Positions 48,380 through 60,614 of a stretch of DNA of 64,000 nt are shown piece after piece. The stretch is from Bryoerythrophyllum caledonicum (Eukaryota; Streptophyta; Bryopsida; Pottiales; Pottiaceae), in the NCBI GenBank assembly GCA_963971425.1, contig OZ020521.1, forward strand, positions 5,721,519-5,785,518, given 5' to 3'. How positions within the stretch are numbered: the stretch's first letter is position 1; each line of letters opens with the position of its first letter. A program made the position numbers and the translations under genes. Below the pieces are notes generated by a model that ran no database searches, was not told the origin of the DNA, and saw only the letters and a list, made by a program, of their open reading frames with translations.

Positions 48380-50065
48380 TGTAGAGCCAAAGTGCAAAAA
48401 TTGTTAATTTCAAAAAATTAGAGCTAAAAGAACTATAGAAACAAATAAAAATAGGAAAGTTAAAGTTAAAGTTAAAGTATAAGCTTAAATAAATAAAAAA
48501 GACAACAATAATTTTAAAAAGTAAATAGAAATAGAATTAGAAAGGTGTGAAGAAAAGACACAACTTTTAATTACATGAAAAGGTTTAAGTAAAAAGGTGG
48601 AAAAACCTCTAGGAAGGTTGTGACTTTTCAAATTACTTAGTATATTGTATTAGAGAATAGAATTTTGTGAAGAATTCTCCACATTTGAAGAAATCATGTG
48701 CGTCCTAGCTAGGAGCTAGTTGTGGAATTCTTACAAATGGTTGTAAGAAACTTGATGAAATAAATTTATTTGTTTGAATTATGTATAAGTCTAAAAAGTG
48801 ATAGCTACATAATTGCATTCATTGTGTGTGTTTAGAGCATGTGTAAGGAGACACATTAAATGAGGAATAAACTCAAAATTGTGAACTATGAAAGTTGAAT
48901 TAGAAAGAGAATTGTGGTAAGATTACAGAATTTGCTAAAAAATAATTTTTGATAAATAAATAAAATTAGTGAAACTTGGAAGTAAAATTGGTTAGGGAAG
49001 TTATTGAATAACTACAGTACCAATAAGTGAGAAAATTGTGAAGCTAGAAAAATTAAATTAATTAAATATATAAACAAGAAACATGCAGGACAAATGATGC
49101 ATGGAAGTGAAGCAAAATTGATTGCAATATGAATTGGGATGAATTTGTGATGAGAAGGAATATGTTGAATGTATATGGATGGTGGTATGCATGTGATGAC
49201 ATTAACATGTGTTTTGGAATTTCTGTGTTTAGAAATAATTGGAGAACGGATTGTTCAAAGTTGAGCATGCAATTGTGGATGCAAGCTTGACTTGAATTTT
49301 AATTAATTAAATTGTGAATTTTTGACTGAGCAGCTTCTAAATTAAATTTCAAATCAGTCAAAAAGTAGAATCAATTAGTACCACGTCAAGGGAATATTAT
49401 TAGAATAGTGTGATATGTTGGCACAAACAATGGTATAGTATATAAGCTAAAATTGAACAAAGGACTAAGATATCATAAGAATTGAAAAGTGTAGGAAGTC
49501 TAATCAAGATAGAGATTAGTATAACTAGTTAGTTGAACTAGTAATTGGACTTAGCAATTTGAACCATGATTTGAACTAGTACATAACAAATACTTCTGTG
49601 TTGTTTGTGTTTTTAACTCGTTGTATTGAAGGTATATTTTGGAAAGTACCATGTGGAGGTGTGAGAAAGCTTGGAGCTTATTGCTTGAAGGTTAGATTGT
49701 GATTGATAAAATTAACTAATTAATGAACTAGCAATGAGTATGCAAATGGATTGTATCCATTTACCCATGAGGGTATAAATTAGAAGTCGTTGGACAATTC
49801 ACAAATCAATGACAATGAGCAAGGCTCACGTCACATTTATACATGCTTGTTGGGAAATGAATTAATAAAGAACAAAACCTTCAGAGTGTAGATTGTGGAC
49901 ATACTTTTACCTTCAAAAACCTAAATGCAAACAACAATGACACCTTTATTAGAGGAATTAGAGACAACTACCTTAAGATTGGACGCCAAATCATCCCCTA
50001 GAACAAACCTAACTTTGGGTGAATCCTGGGTGTTTTGTAAGTTGACCCAAGTTAAAATCTTACAA
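48380..50065 (+). mobile_element. Solo LTR, copy 2
   Basis: TGTAGAGCCAAAGTGC...AAATCTTACAA matches 16678-17815 at both ends and in internal blocks, including GAAAGGTGTGAAGAAAAGAC and TGTTTTGTAAGTTGACCCAA. It is flanked by TAAG at 48376-48379 and 50066-50069. It is about 550 bp longer than copy 1; the extra lies in the middle. Confidence 0.75.
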
Positions 50066-50069
50066 TAAG

Positions 50070-52150
50070 TAATTAAGAAGTGAGATAATTGGAAGCGACA
50101 CTAAATTATGAAAGCTTAGTATATTACAAAAAATCCGGACTTGGAATATGAGCCGATTGGCATGGATAAAAAAAATGATGTGGCATGATATGAGAATGGT
50201 ATGTTGCCTATGTATTGAGTGTGATTGATTGTGCACTCAGACCCTAATTGGAAAATGAATTGCTCGTGCTTAATGGGAGCATGAATTGAGCAAAACCCGA
50301 TTGGTTTGACTACGTGATTAATAAATAAACCAATTAAAAATAAATTAAGAAATGAGAGTCGTTGTAATAATTGGGGATTCTGAATGGGGTATCATTGTGG
50401 ATTACCAATTGGGATAATATGCGAGGGAGAAGATTAATAGATGTGCAATTACAAGAAAAATTGAGAATTTTATTGAAGCAAAAATATGGTTGTATTTATT
50501 ATTTGGAGGAGTTGTCACCAACAATAAATTTGGAAGATTGTAGCAACGATTTCTGAAGAAATTGAGATTTTAATAAAGTTAAATTAAGGTACATCAATTT
50601 GAGTAGCATTGGTTGAGGATAATCTTGCCCCGCATTATAATACGCTGACCTACCGGTCTGGAATAATAATCAAACCCTGCAGCTTGGAGATTGCTATGTT
50701 TTAGAGGTTGGGTGAATATTGTGAAGGCGTTGATATGGATGTTGAATTGGATGATTATTGGAAGAATACCGGTTTGAAGATTCAAAGTTTAGAATATTGA
50801 TTTGTGATTATACAATTGGTAAGGAAGCTATTATGATAAAATTGGCTTTGTAAGGCCACATACAACCTTTAAGTGAATCAAAGTAGTTCAATTACTCAAA
50901 TGTGACACCCTATTGGATATCATATAATCTACCTCCCCAGTGAACAAACTTAACCCTACTGTGTTAATTTACAACTTGGATAAAAATACTATTTAACAAT
51001 AACTACTATTGGAAGACACTTAAATATTTTGATAACCTTTAATCCCACGAATCATAAGTTACATGTTTAAATAATGCATTTCGGTTTTTATATTTCTTGT
51101 GTGGACATTGTTAGGGTATTTTGAATAAAATTAATGGCATATTTGTCCAGTAAACATTGCCTAAATTTTATGCATGTATATTCTAACTTGTATTAAGTCA
51201 TTGCATGCCAAAAAGTCACACGTAATAGAGGTGTTTAGGATGACAAAAGTGGGATTGCAATGACTAGCACTCTAGAAAGTACTCATTTCATAGGAAAATA
51301 ATTAACTTCTATAACAAGAAAATAATAGTAGTTTGCCTTGTCCAAACGGTGGATAGAATCATGATTCTTGCTTTTAGTATAATTGAAAAATATCTTCAAG
51401 TATAATATAATCTTTCATTTATATTTTTTAAAAGTAAATTTAATGATGATTGCCAATACCTATCTATCACTGCTTTCCACCTCAAAAAATTCACTGCTGA
51501 ACTCTACAGTACTACTTTTGAAAACAAATGTGAGGTTTTCTCACCTGTGGTATATTGCAGATTTTTGTTGGGCAATCGCTGGAATTGGATAGCGTTGAAC
51601 TTTTGATGCCCGTGCTGGTGCTATTGGTGGTGATGTACTTCAGCTTGTGCAAAAACACCTACATGGATTGTGGATATTTCAATTGGAGCTCTGCCAAAAA
51701 CATTGGATGAAAGTTCCAAGTGTATACTGCCTAAGGTCTCCAATACTAACCATTTCAATACTTGTATGTTGAAACTGATCACAAGTATGATATTGAAGTT
51801 GTAAGCGATGAAAACGTCATCATATTTATATGTAGCACAATTTTTTTATAGAAGTGCAAAATTATCAAACAAAATGGAAAAAAGAAAAGTTTCATAGATA
51901 TCATGGAAAGAGAAAAGTAAACAATGTCATAAACTTGGAGTTAGACTTGTTATTAACCTTTCTTACGCGGCCTATTGCCATGCAGTTCTAATGGAAATAT
52001 AAGTGGCGAGAGCATACAAAACATGGTTTCTTTTATGGATGGACCTTACTAACATTTGTAAGCATTCATATTTCCCCTATTGATTGAGAATATGTATGTG
52101 CATCACATAACAATATTATTACATTTTTTTGCATGATTATCGATCTCCGC
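50070..52150. other. No recognisable gene
   Basis: AT-rich sequence with scattered 60-70 codon frames and no family signals. Confidence 0.35.
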
Positions 52151-52154
52151 ATGA

Positions 52155-52925
52155 ATTCTGCATGATTATACATTATTTTTTGAAATTTTTATTGTAGATA
52201 GACATTACTAAAAGCTTTGTGTGAGTCCAATTTAATGAAAAAGTTATAAGATTTTGAAGTTCAAATGGAAAGAGCGGGCATGTCGGGCAACTCTAAAAAC
52301 TTTTGCAATAACACTCTATTGAATGTGAGATTTCCAATAACAACAAATAATATTATTTATTTTCATGTTGTCAAAAAAATCTCTTGTCTTTAGTGGCATA
52401 TAGCATATTAATCCAAGTCAAACATTTTCACACATTGTTGCACATTGTCAGGCTAGTTACCAAAAAATCTTCTTCCTTTCCACAGAAAACTTTGAGATCT
52501 TCATGATTTTTACTTTTTATTTTCTCCACAACATAATGTGGCGTAAACCTTTTCATTGACCATTCGGATTCTTATTCTAAAACATATTAAGTTCACAAAA
52601 AAATAATACGTGAATTGACAATTTTTGAACCTCCATTCCTTGCACAATGTTTTTGAATATGCTAAATCCTTTGTTACCTCTAAAAATTGGTGCACAAGGA
52701 ACTAATATCATACTTAACATGGTGGTAATAAGTTTAGATCTTATGTAGTGCAAAAATTGGACACCAAGTGGAGTCTAAGTCTGATGTTCCACTAAACATA
52801 GGAAAGAAAATGAACCCTTTTCTGTACTTCAAACATTATAATATTTCAATCTGTGCGGTCAATCCATGAAATCTCATGAGTGTGTTCCTGAAGAAGTCTT
52901 AATTGAGATCCTACGGTTCAAAGTA
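52155..52925 (+). mobile_element. Truncated piggyBac-like 940-bp element
   Basis: Collinear with the interior of B and C from TTGAAATTTTTATTGTAGAT to TTGAGATCCTACGGTT. Neither CCCCTAAA terminus is present. Confidence 0.65.
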
Positions 52926-52939
52926 AATTGACATAACAT

Positions 52940-53825
52940 AATTAGTCATGTGTGCGAATCATACAATTTTTGGTACATGTTCTGCTAAGCTGATACTGCT
53001 CTTGATTTGACTTGAACACCTACTTAACATGACATTGAGCAGTCCACGTAGATCACTCCAGCATTGCCTAAGGTCAAGCAGTCCACGTCGAGTAATAGCT
53101 CAATCATCCTTTGTAGACTGCTGACGACCTGGAGGATGGGGTGATGTAGGCATGTCAATGGATGCGATGGAATGTTGGTCCTCACGCCTATGCCTCTCCC
53201 CTGCTGGTTGTCAATCCAATTGTGGCCGATGTGCAAGAACATGATAACTTGGTTCCGTCTTTTCTGGTTTCGTTGGTAGAGCTTGAGCTACTATACATGT
53301 TGGATCCATTGCCCGTGATGCCTCATATCTAATATGCTCATTCATATTCCCCTTAGCCTACAACACCATTGCTGGCAATAACGCTAGGCAGACCAAAATG
53401 TTATTGTGCCCAGCCGTACGTACCGTAGGATATACGCTCAGCCAAAACGTTTGCAGTGATTTGAGTAATTTTACTTCCCATGGATTCTAGATGAGATTTG
53501 CAGCAATAGGTGCTAAAAGCAACTTCTTAGAAAGAAAAAACTTCACCGGTGTTGTATCAAGATTTGATACCAATGTCACATATACCATATTATCAGGTCC
53601 GCCAAAAATTGCTTGGATTTTGCTGCAAAGTCTTTCCAATCCTAATGAACGCTTCGTTAGTTGAAAGGAATAATTTGTCACCCACAAGAATGGCTTAAAC
53701 GGCTCCACTTTTGCAATCCACCAACCGTAGCTCTCCCAGTCCTTGTCAATATTAGGTGCCATAATGCCACACTCTAAAAACCTGAATGTCATTACCACAT
53801 AATAGAAATTCTTAACATGGTGCAA
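52940..53825 (-). pseudogene. Unidentified decayed coding sequence
   Basis: A 112-codon minus frame at 53825-53487 has an ordinary protein-like composition (CGIMAPNIDKDWESYGWWIA, then ERLCSKIQAIFGGPDN). Protein-like segments seem to continue after it with frame changes, towards 53024. I do not recognise the family. It sits between two piggyBac-like element remnants, so it may be transposon cargo, a transposon gene or a captured gene fragment. Confidence 0.4.
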
Positions 53826-53879
53826 AACATATTTTTGCTTGCATAGTTTTTTAATGTAAAAGATAATTAAAAAATAGCT

Positions 53880-54496
53880 TGCAAATCCAAGTCAAACATT
53901 TTGGCACATTGTTGTACATTGTCGAGCAAGGTACCAAAAATTCTTCTCCCTTTCTACATAATACTTTGAGATCTTCATGATTTTTTATTTTTATTTTCCC
54001 CATGACATTATGTGGAGTAAACCTTCTTATTGATCATTTGGATTATCATTATAAAGCATATTAAGTTCACAAAAAAATAAAATGTGAATTGACAATTTTT
54101 GAACCTCCAATCCTTGAACAATTTTGTTGAATACGCTACACCATTTGTTTACCTCTAAAAATTGGTGTACAAGGAACTCATATCATGCTTAACATGATGG
54201 TAATGAATTTAGACCTTGTGTATTGCAAAAATTGGACACCAAGTGAAGTCAAAGTTTGCTGATCCACTTAACGCAGTGAAGAAAATGAATCCTTTTCTGT
54301 ACTCCAAATACTAATATCTTTCAATCCGTTCGATCAAAGTCTTTGAAATTTTGTGACTATGGTGTCAATAAGTCTTAATTGAGATCCTACGGTTAAAGCT
54401 AGAAATAAAACCTTTGATTTTCTTCCTTATTCATTGCACTGAGACAAGCAGTTTTGAAGTATTTTTAGTTTGAAAATGGCTTGGTAATGTAAGGAT
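53880..54496 (+). mobile_element. Piggybac-like 940-bp element, right two thirds
   Basis: Runs from CCAAGTCAAACATTTT to the right terminus, ending GGTAATGTAAGGA before TTAA 54497-54500. Collinear with B and C; the left third is absent. Confidence 0.65.
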
Positions 54497-54569
54497 TTAA
54501 CTTTAATTTTTTAGAACCGCAAAATTATCTAACTTTACAAGTTGGTGTGTATGCCCTTCAAGTGAACTG

Positions 54570-54785
54570 ACATATAAATGAAATAACCTCAAAATGAAAT
54601 GACTTCCAAATAAAATGACCTCCAAATGAAATTACCTCAAAATGAAATTATCTCTAAGTAAAGATGACCTTGAGATAAAATTACCTCCTAGTGAAAGATG
54701 GCTTCTAGATGAAACGACCTCAAAATAAAATGATCTCCGATTGAAAGATGACCTCTACAGAAAATGACTTGTAAATGAAAGAACT
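54570..54785. repeat. Degenerate tandem repeat AAATGACCTCCA
   Basis: About eleven units of 18-21 bp with the consensus (A/T)AATGAAATGACCTC(C/A)AAA, diverged by substitutions and small indels. Confidence 0.85.
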
Positions 54786-54789
54786 TTGT

Positions 54790-56327
54790 TGATAAATCTT
54801 CAATCCAAACATGTGAAAACACATAAATACAAATATTGTAGGTTAATCCTTACACACAAGAAGAACACGCAATTAAACAATGATGCACTTAGCCAAGTGC
54901 ACTGATTGCTGGTAGAAAGCCGCATGTCACGTTAGTTGATGGCAGGTGGTTGTTAGGCTCTATATGGCTTGTTAAGAGTCAATAGTAGACTTAGTATAGC
55001 CAAGACGGCCATGTATTGGCTATTGGGGGGCTAGACTAGTGTTTTTAGACTGTTAGAGGTGTGAACGGAGCTATTATGGGGCTCTTTTGGGGTGGTTGTA
55101 ACCCTTGGCCGCCCCCTTGCTTCTTCATTCTCTTCAAGTCTTGCATGTTCTTGTAGTTTGAGTTGATAGGAGTTGGAGCATGTTGTTGTAGATGATGGTT
55201 GGTGCTTTGCCAATCTTTTCACAAAGTGCTACTCCTTTTCTCAAGCGTTTTTGTGAGACTAATCCCATTGAGACAAAGTAGGAGTTTTCTTGGAGTTTGA
55301 GGAAGCTTATTACTTGAAGAGAATGGATTAGGTGCTGAAATTGTAGCCTTAGAGTTGTTAAGTAGCTTTAGTGTGTTGCTTTGGTGCTAAAGGCGTTGGA
55401 TTTGAAGTTCAAAAGTGTTGCCAAGTTGAAGTTGGGTGCACAAAGCTATGGAGGTGCTGATTTGGACAAGGAGGGTATTGGGGAGCTTGGGGAGTTGACA
55501 AGAAGAACTTGGAAGAAGCCCTTAAGCTCAAACAACCATCTCCAAGTCGTTTCGGCGAATTCTGATACATAACAAGAAAAATATGTGAGTTTTAGTTTTG
55601 CTACCGAAACCCCAATGTGTGCTGGACCAAACTAACAAGAGTGCTGTTTTGGTGTTTTGGGGTCATTTTAGTGCTTATTTGGTGTTAGAAAGACCACAAA
55701 TTGTATAAGCTTTCCGAAGACTCCTAAATTGTCAAAAACCGCCAAGAATTGCAAAAGTTATGGAGTTTTGAAAATTTGTGCAAGGGTTTGTTTTTGGAAG
55801 AGCTTGTGGTGGTTGTTGTTGATGTTTTTCGAGCGTTGATAGCTTGGCAAAACGAGAGAGACGAAGACCGGTTGACTTTTGCAAGTTACCAAGATATTTA
55901 TTGGGGTAATTTTGGAAGTTACTGGGATATTACTAGGGTAAATTTGGAAGTTACTGGGATATTTACCGGGATAATTTTGGAAGTTACCAGGGTATTTACT
56001 AGGGTAATTTTGGAAGTTACCGAGGTATTTACGAGGGTAATTTAGGAAGTTACCAAGGTATTTACTAGGGTAAATTTGGAAGTTACCAAGATAATTTCTG
56101 GAGTAATTTGGGAAGTTATCAAAGTTATTTTTTGGGGTAATTTGGAAGTTATCAATTTTCACCGACGATACCGTCCCATATTCTGTGGTTCCTTATTCTT
56201 ACCTTGGAATTTAATCCAACCTTAGAGCCCGCAACAGGATAGGCAAACAAAGAGTGGACGCCAGTGTTGTGAAAGATTCAAAGTCCGATAATAGGTCTAT
56301 TGAAGATTTAATGTTCGAAGTTCGCCT
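54790..56327. other. Upstream flank of the methyltransferase retrotransposon, possible 5' LTR
   Basis: No gene supported. The segment just before the gag ATG should contain the 5' LTR and leader of the element, but no second LTR copy exists in the window for comparison. TGGACGCCAGTG at about 56257 is a possible primer-binding site, unconfirmed. The minisatellite at 55882-56155 lies here. Confidence 0.35.
55882..56155. repeat. 33-bp minisatellite upstream of gag
   Basis: About eight units of consensus GGTAATTTTGGAAGTTACC plus AGGGTATTTACTAG, 31-34 bp each. Because most units are 33 bp, the frame stays open on both strands over most of the block (plus to 56042), giving a misleading repeated peptide. 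Confidence 0.9.
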
Positions 56328-57677
56328 ATGGTACAAACACGTACTCGCGACTACAACGTTGTACATGAGGTTGAAATTGGTGGTGAGGAGGAAATAAAGG
56401 AGCTACCTCTACCATTGGTGAGAGTTAATCCACTCAATTGTTGGAGGATTAGCACCTTTGGCAATATGGACGACCATGGTGGCGGATCTATGGTTCGTGA
56501 CCGCTACTCGGGGAGAGCTGAGGGTGTTGCCTTCAATGACTGGAAGACTAGATTTCGATCATGGCAACGGACACAGAGACAACGCAATCCATTATTCAAT
56601 GATTGGTGGGCTTTTGAGCAATTGCCTAATCATCTAGAGTTTGAGTCGCTGCAAGCTTATGATTCTTGGTTTGAGGATCATAGAATTGAGCTTGAGGAGG
56701 TGGAGGACTACTGGGCTCGGAGAGTAGAATTGGTTACGGCGTTGAAGGAGGGAGCTGCAACTCCAGCAGCTGTGGCCTCGAGGACCGGTGATGGAGATGA
56801 TGAACAAGGAGAGGAGGTTACCTCGGGTCCTGATGTGGCAAGAGTTGCAAGACTAAGATCAAGAGCTGCTGTTAGTAGCTCCGAGGGGCCAACACCCACA
56901 TTCATATCCCGATTGTCTAGGGCGTCAACTGAGGCCATAGCCACTATTGGTCCACCTCCCGTGTTTGATCCTCTCCGATTGTTCTTTGAACATTTGGAGG
57001 TGGAGTTTGGTGGCATCCGGCGAGATCGCATGCGTCACATCCAGGACTTCAAGAAGGAGGTTGGAGACACCCCCCGCATCATGTATGCAAGGCTTTCAAA
57101 ATTTGCACGTGAGAGCGGAGATGCGTTCACTGAACGCCAATTGGTGGAATTTTACATGGGGAAGCAAGACAAGAAGCTTCGAGATATGGCCCATCCACAT
57201 ATGTTATTGGCATATGGAGGCCGAGCAACTTTGGCTCAAGCTTTTGCCCTTGCGGAACAATTTGATCGAGCTCTATGTGTAGAAGAGGCTGGTAGAATGT
57301 CATCTGTCATGACTTCAACAACAAGCCAAAATAAGGTTATTGTTGGTGGATCTAGTAAGAGCCAAGGGGGTACAAAATCTTCCAAACAAGTTGCAATGGC
57401 AGCCGAAGTAGAAGTCACGGCTAATCCTCATATGCGATGTTGGGATTGTGGAGAACCATGCCACAGTAAGAAAAATTGTCCTACCAACTCATCATCAAAA
57501 GGCAAGGAAGGGACACAATCTTCTTCTAACAAGGCCAATGTAGTTGGGACAAACAAAGGACAACAGAAGAAAGCACAAGCTGGAAGCACACCACCAAAGT
57601 CTTCTCATGGACCTTGTGGTAGAATTGGCCATACAGAGGCTCAGTGTTGGATGAAGAATCCACAACTGAGGCCTTAG
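56328..57677 (+). CDS. Gag polyprotein with CCHC zinc knuckle
   Basis: 449 codons from the ATG at 56328 to a TAG. The N-terminal part is charged. Residues about 205-320 resemble a gypsy capsid (DPLRLFFEHLEVEFGG, then FARESGDAFTERQLVEFYMG). A CCHC knuckle (CWDCGEPCHSKKNC, about residues 368-381) fits CX2CX4HX4C. A second knuckle near the end (GPCGRIGHTEAQC) lacks its first cysteine. The frame continues in phase after the TAG, so the stop is probably a mutation rather than the natural Gag end, although gypsy elements with stop-codon suppression exist. It would package the element RNA into particles. Confidence 0.85.
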   Translation: MVQTRTRDYNVVHEVEIGGEEEIKELPLPLVRVNPLNCWRISTFGNMDDHGGGSMVRDRYSGRAEGVAFNDWKTRFRSWQRTQRQRNPLFNDWWAFEQLPNHLEFESLQAYDSWFEDHRIELEEVEDYWARRVELVTALKEGAATPAAVASRTGDGDDEQGEEVTSGPDVARVARLRSRAAVSSSEGPTPTFISRLSRASTEAIATIGPPPVFDPLRLFFEHLEVEFGGIRRDRMRHIQDFKKEVGDTPRIMYARLSKFARESGDAFTERQLVEFYMGKQDKKLRDMAHPHMLLAYGGRATLAQAFALAEQFDRALCVEEAGRMSSVMTSTTSQNKVIVGGSSKSQGGTKSSKQVAMAAEVEVTANPHMRCWDCGEPCHSKKNCPTNSSSKGKEGTQSSSNKANVVGTNKGQQKKAQAGSTPPKSSHGPCGRIGHTEAQCWMKNPQLRP

Positions 57678-58373
57678 TCATTTACTCCACAAGTTGCTGA
57701 TGGAGGTGCATCAAACCGTAAAGGCAACAATCTAGAGGCACGTATGGGGTAGTTGCAAAATACACTTGCACTCCTTTTTGCAGCCAGAGCAAATATTACT
57801 CCAACACCATCTAATTCTAAGCCTGGACAAGATAGGTTTGAATACGGTGCTCTGGGTGAAGTAGTTGCTGCAGTGGCTACTAGATCACAAGCTCAACCTA
57901 TATCAGGTGCACCCACCGTGGGAGAGACTTCAGCTTCTTTAGGTGGGCCTAATATTCGCCACCAAGGGCCTCATGATAACATAGGGCAATCAAGATTGCC
58001 TATGACATTTGGCTTGGCGGACGTAGTGAATGATCCATCGATTGGAGTAACTTCTAATGAACAAGATTTATTAAAGAAGGGAGATATGGTAAAGAGTTTG
58101 GCGCTTAAACTCTTAGAGGTTCCACTATTTTCAGAGGTCCAATTCTTGAGTGGCAACTTTGATGCGGCTGCCGTATATCATATGGCAGGGAAGATGATGC
58201 AAGATACAGTTCAAGTGCCTGCCGATTCAGCCATGATAGAAATGGAAAAGCCTCCATGTGTTAATGGTGAAGAAGTCTCAAGGAATGATGCTGCTAATGA
58301 AGCAGCAAACGCCTTGCAATGTTGAAAAGGGTGGCAAAAATAATCTCTTTTATCAGCTGAGTTTGAAAGCGGC
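57678..58373 (+). pseudogene. Gag-protease linker, same frame with four stops
   Basis: The frame of the upstream gag continues through TAG at 57675 and 57750, an open stretch of 190 codons (57753-58325), then TGA 58323 and TAA about 58338, before the protease. Content is Pro/Gly/Thr-rich followed by acidic helices (VVNDPSIGVTSNEQDLLKKG); no domain recognised. Confidence 0.6.
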
Positions 58374-59229
58374 TTGACTTCAACTGCAGGGGCTGCCAAT
58401 GATGTTGAAGTTGCCACAAGCTATCTGGCAACAGTTCCAGCTCGGACAACTCGGGAGCGATTACAAGTTAAACCTGGAGTAGTGCATTTGGCCATTTCAG
58501 GCCATGTATTTGCTGTGGCTCGGGGTGATGCATCTCAAATGTTTCCAGAGAAGGTACTACTTGATACAGGAGCTCAACCGGTTATGCTAGGCAAATTATT
58601 AGCTCAGAGTTTGGGGCTTTTGGTTGGCGACCTGGAGCCATGTCTTTTTACCATAGCTACATCGCTTGGAGGCACAGAACAACCTACAAGACTTACCGAG
58701 GAACCCTTACGACTTCGGTTCAAAGTAGGCACTGATGCGTACACTCACATTTATGTTAGGTGTGTTGTAACAAGTGCTACAAGCTATGACATTCTTTTGG
58801 GGCAGCAAACATTGTATCCCATTGATTTTGGTCATGATTCTTGGACTGAAGAAGCATGGTTCCGACCGGGGTGGTCACAAGTGGATGGACGGAAGGAAGT
58901 AATTCCTGTCACCTTCGGTGTTTTTGTTGGTGTGGTTGAGGGATTGGTGGCAGTATATGGATGTGCTGCGGAATGGTTTTTAACTGGAGATTTATTGCTA
59001 GAGGGCAACATGTCTTCTACAGACTCACCTCCAGAGTTGGCAATGCAAGCACATAGCAAAATCAAGTCGTTTGAACAACATCCCAAGGATCCTATACCAC
59101 CATGGATTTCACCAGAAAATTTAACTCAGCAATGTGAAGAGTTAGTGGAGGGGGTTCCTCCACAATTTTGGAAACCTCAATCCACACCACCACCACTACA
59201 ACAACTCGTAGATCTTCACAATGACTCTG
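58374..59229 (+). CDS. Aspartic protease domain of the methyltransferase retrotransposon
   Basis: Within the open frame 58374-59771. The block VLLDTGAQPVMLGK near 58554 carries the DTGA active site, and SYDILLGQQTLY near 58781-58816 is the hydrophobic strand preceding the flap/C-terminal part of retropepsins. It would cleave the polyprotein. The first codon used here is not ATG; this is an internal part of a polyprotein, so no separate start is expected. Confidence 0.85.
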
Positions 59230-60614
59230 GGGGCATAATTTTAGTGGAGCTATTTGCTGGACTTGGTACTGGTTTGGCTGTTGCATTGGAGGCCGGATTG
59301 TCTATACGAAGTTATACATATGTAGACAATAATATTGTGGTGAGCAGGGCTGCCAAACATCATTTAGAGATGTTGAGGCTTCAATATCCAACACAGCTTC
59401 CCGCAAGCGCCATTCAAGGTTGTATGTCTCGAGTTCCTTCAGATATTGCCTTGATTGGAGAAGAGGATCTTCGAAGGTTGGGTAGAGTAGACCTTGTGAT
59501 GGCTGGATGGCCTTGCCAAGGTCATTCCCGGGCTGGATCTGGCCAAGGACTCCAAGACCCCCGCTCAGGTTTATTTTGGGAGCTCTTGCGCTTGTTACAT
59601 TGGTGGCAAAAAGAGCAGGCTACAAGTATGGCCTATATCCTTGAGAATGTGCCTCCACTACAAGATATTAGAGCCCAAATTCACGAGGATGTCAAAGTGG
59701 TATGTCACCACTTAGGTGACCCGGTGGCTGTAGATGCTGCAGCTCTTGGTTCCTACGCCCATCGTTTATGATGGAAATGGACTAATTTGGCCCATGGGCT
59801 AGGAATTTCAGCTGTATTACATCGCACAACACGCCCTGAGGGAAGACACCTTGATGACATCTTGGAGGAGGGACGGTCTACTCAAGCGGTGGTGCAAGAT
59901 GATCAGCCACCTTTGGCTATTGTTAACCGTATTGGAATGCCTCGATTGGCATTTCCTACTTTGATGAGTTATCCTCGGTCGTTTGCTTTCCGCAATGGTG
60001 GAACCGGCTTGGTGTTTGACGCTACTTCTATGCGATTGGAGGAGCCATGCGCTAATGAACGAGAGCGAGCTATGGGATTTCGGACCGGTGCCACAAGTGG
60101 GCCTGGTTTGACAGAGTCTCAACGGCGACATTGCCTTGGGCAAGCCATGGACTTGACTTCTATGGTTTGGTTCTTTGGAATATGTCTTGCAGCTCAACGG
60201 CACAAAAGATTTGGCATTGACAACCATCTGGGGGCAGATGCTTCAAGCGAGGGGGCAAAGATAGTTGTGCCTCTAACTGTGGAGAAGATGAATTCTCTAC
60301 ATGCCAAGGCTTGGCATGATGGTCGACAAGCTTGGAACCAAGCACTTGAGAAGAGAAGGGCCGAAGATGCTGTGGAGTGGCTTGTACTAGATGAGTTAAG
60401 AGGACAACGTGTGTTGTCAGCATTGGCCCAAGACCTAGGCATGGAAGATGCCAGGGAGAAGTTCAAAAGGGTGTTTCTTACGAAGGAAAATCCTTATTTC
60501 ATTACATCATCTCATTCTAAAGATGGTGTTGATGGTGATTCAGTTGGAATAGCAATGAGTGATGATGCATCTATTGTCCTGGACAAGGGCGATGGTGCAA
60601 GCTCGTCCAATTAG
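59230..60614 (+). pseudogene. Cytosine-C5 DNA methyltransferase domain in retrotransposon pol
   Basis: All key C5-methyltransferase motifs appear in standard order. Motif I is LVELFAGLGTGLAVALEAG (59241). Motif IV is GWPCQGHSRAGSG, with the catalytic Cys codon at 59514-59516. Motif VI is YILENVP (59635). Motif VIII is LGSYAHR, one stop codon, then WKWTN (59745-59790). A target-recognition segment follows, then ANERERAMGF and the motif X-like RRHCLGQAMD (60125). The protein would transfer methyl groups from S-adenosylmethionine to C5 of cytosine. A TGA at 59769 splits the domain inside motif VIII at a position where related enzymes have Arg. It lies between protease and RT, in the same frame as both. 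The origin looks like a eukaryotic DNMT3-like capture, but the subfamily needs a tree. Confidence 0.88.

Noticed and set aside
55749..56162. Open frames on both strands giving repeated peptides (EVTRVFTRVIL and NYPSKYLGNF types)
   Set aside because: Both are the 33-bp minisatellite read in frame. The repeat unit explains them, and there is no start or domain evidence.
57675..57752. TAG stops after gag considered as programmed readthrough
   Set aside because: Two TAGs occur close together and at least eight further stops follow through the whole polyprotein, so random decay explains them better.
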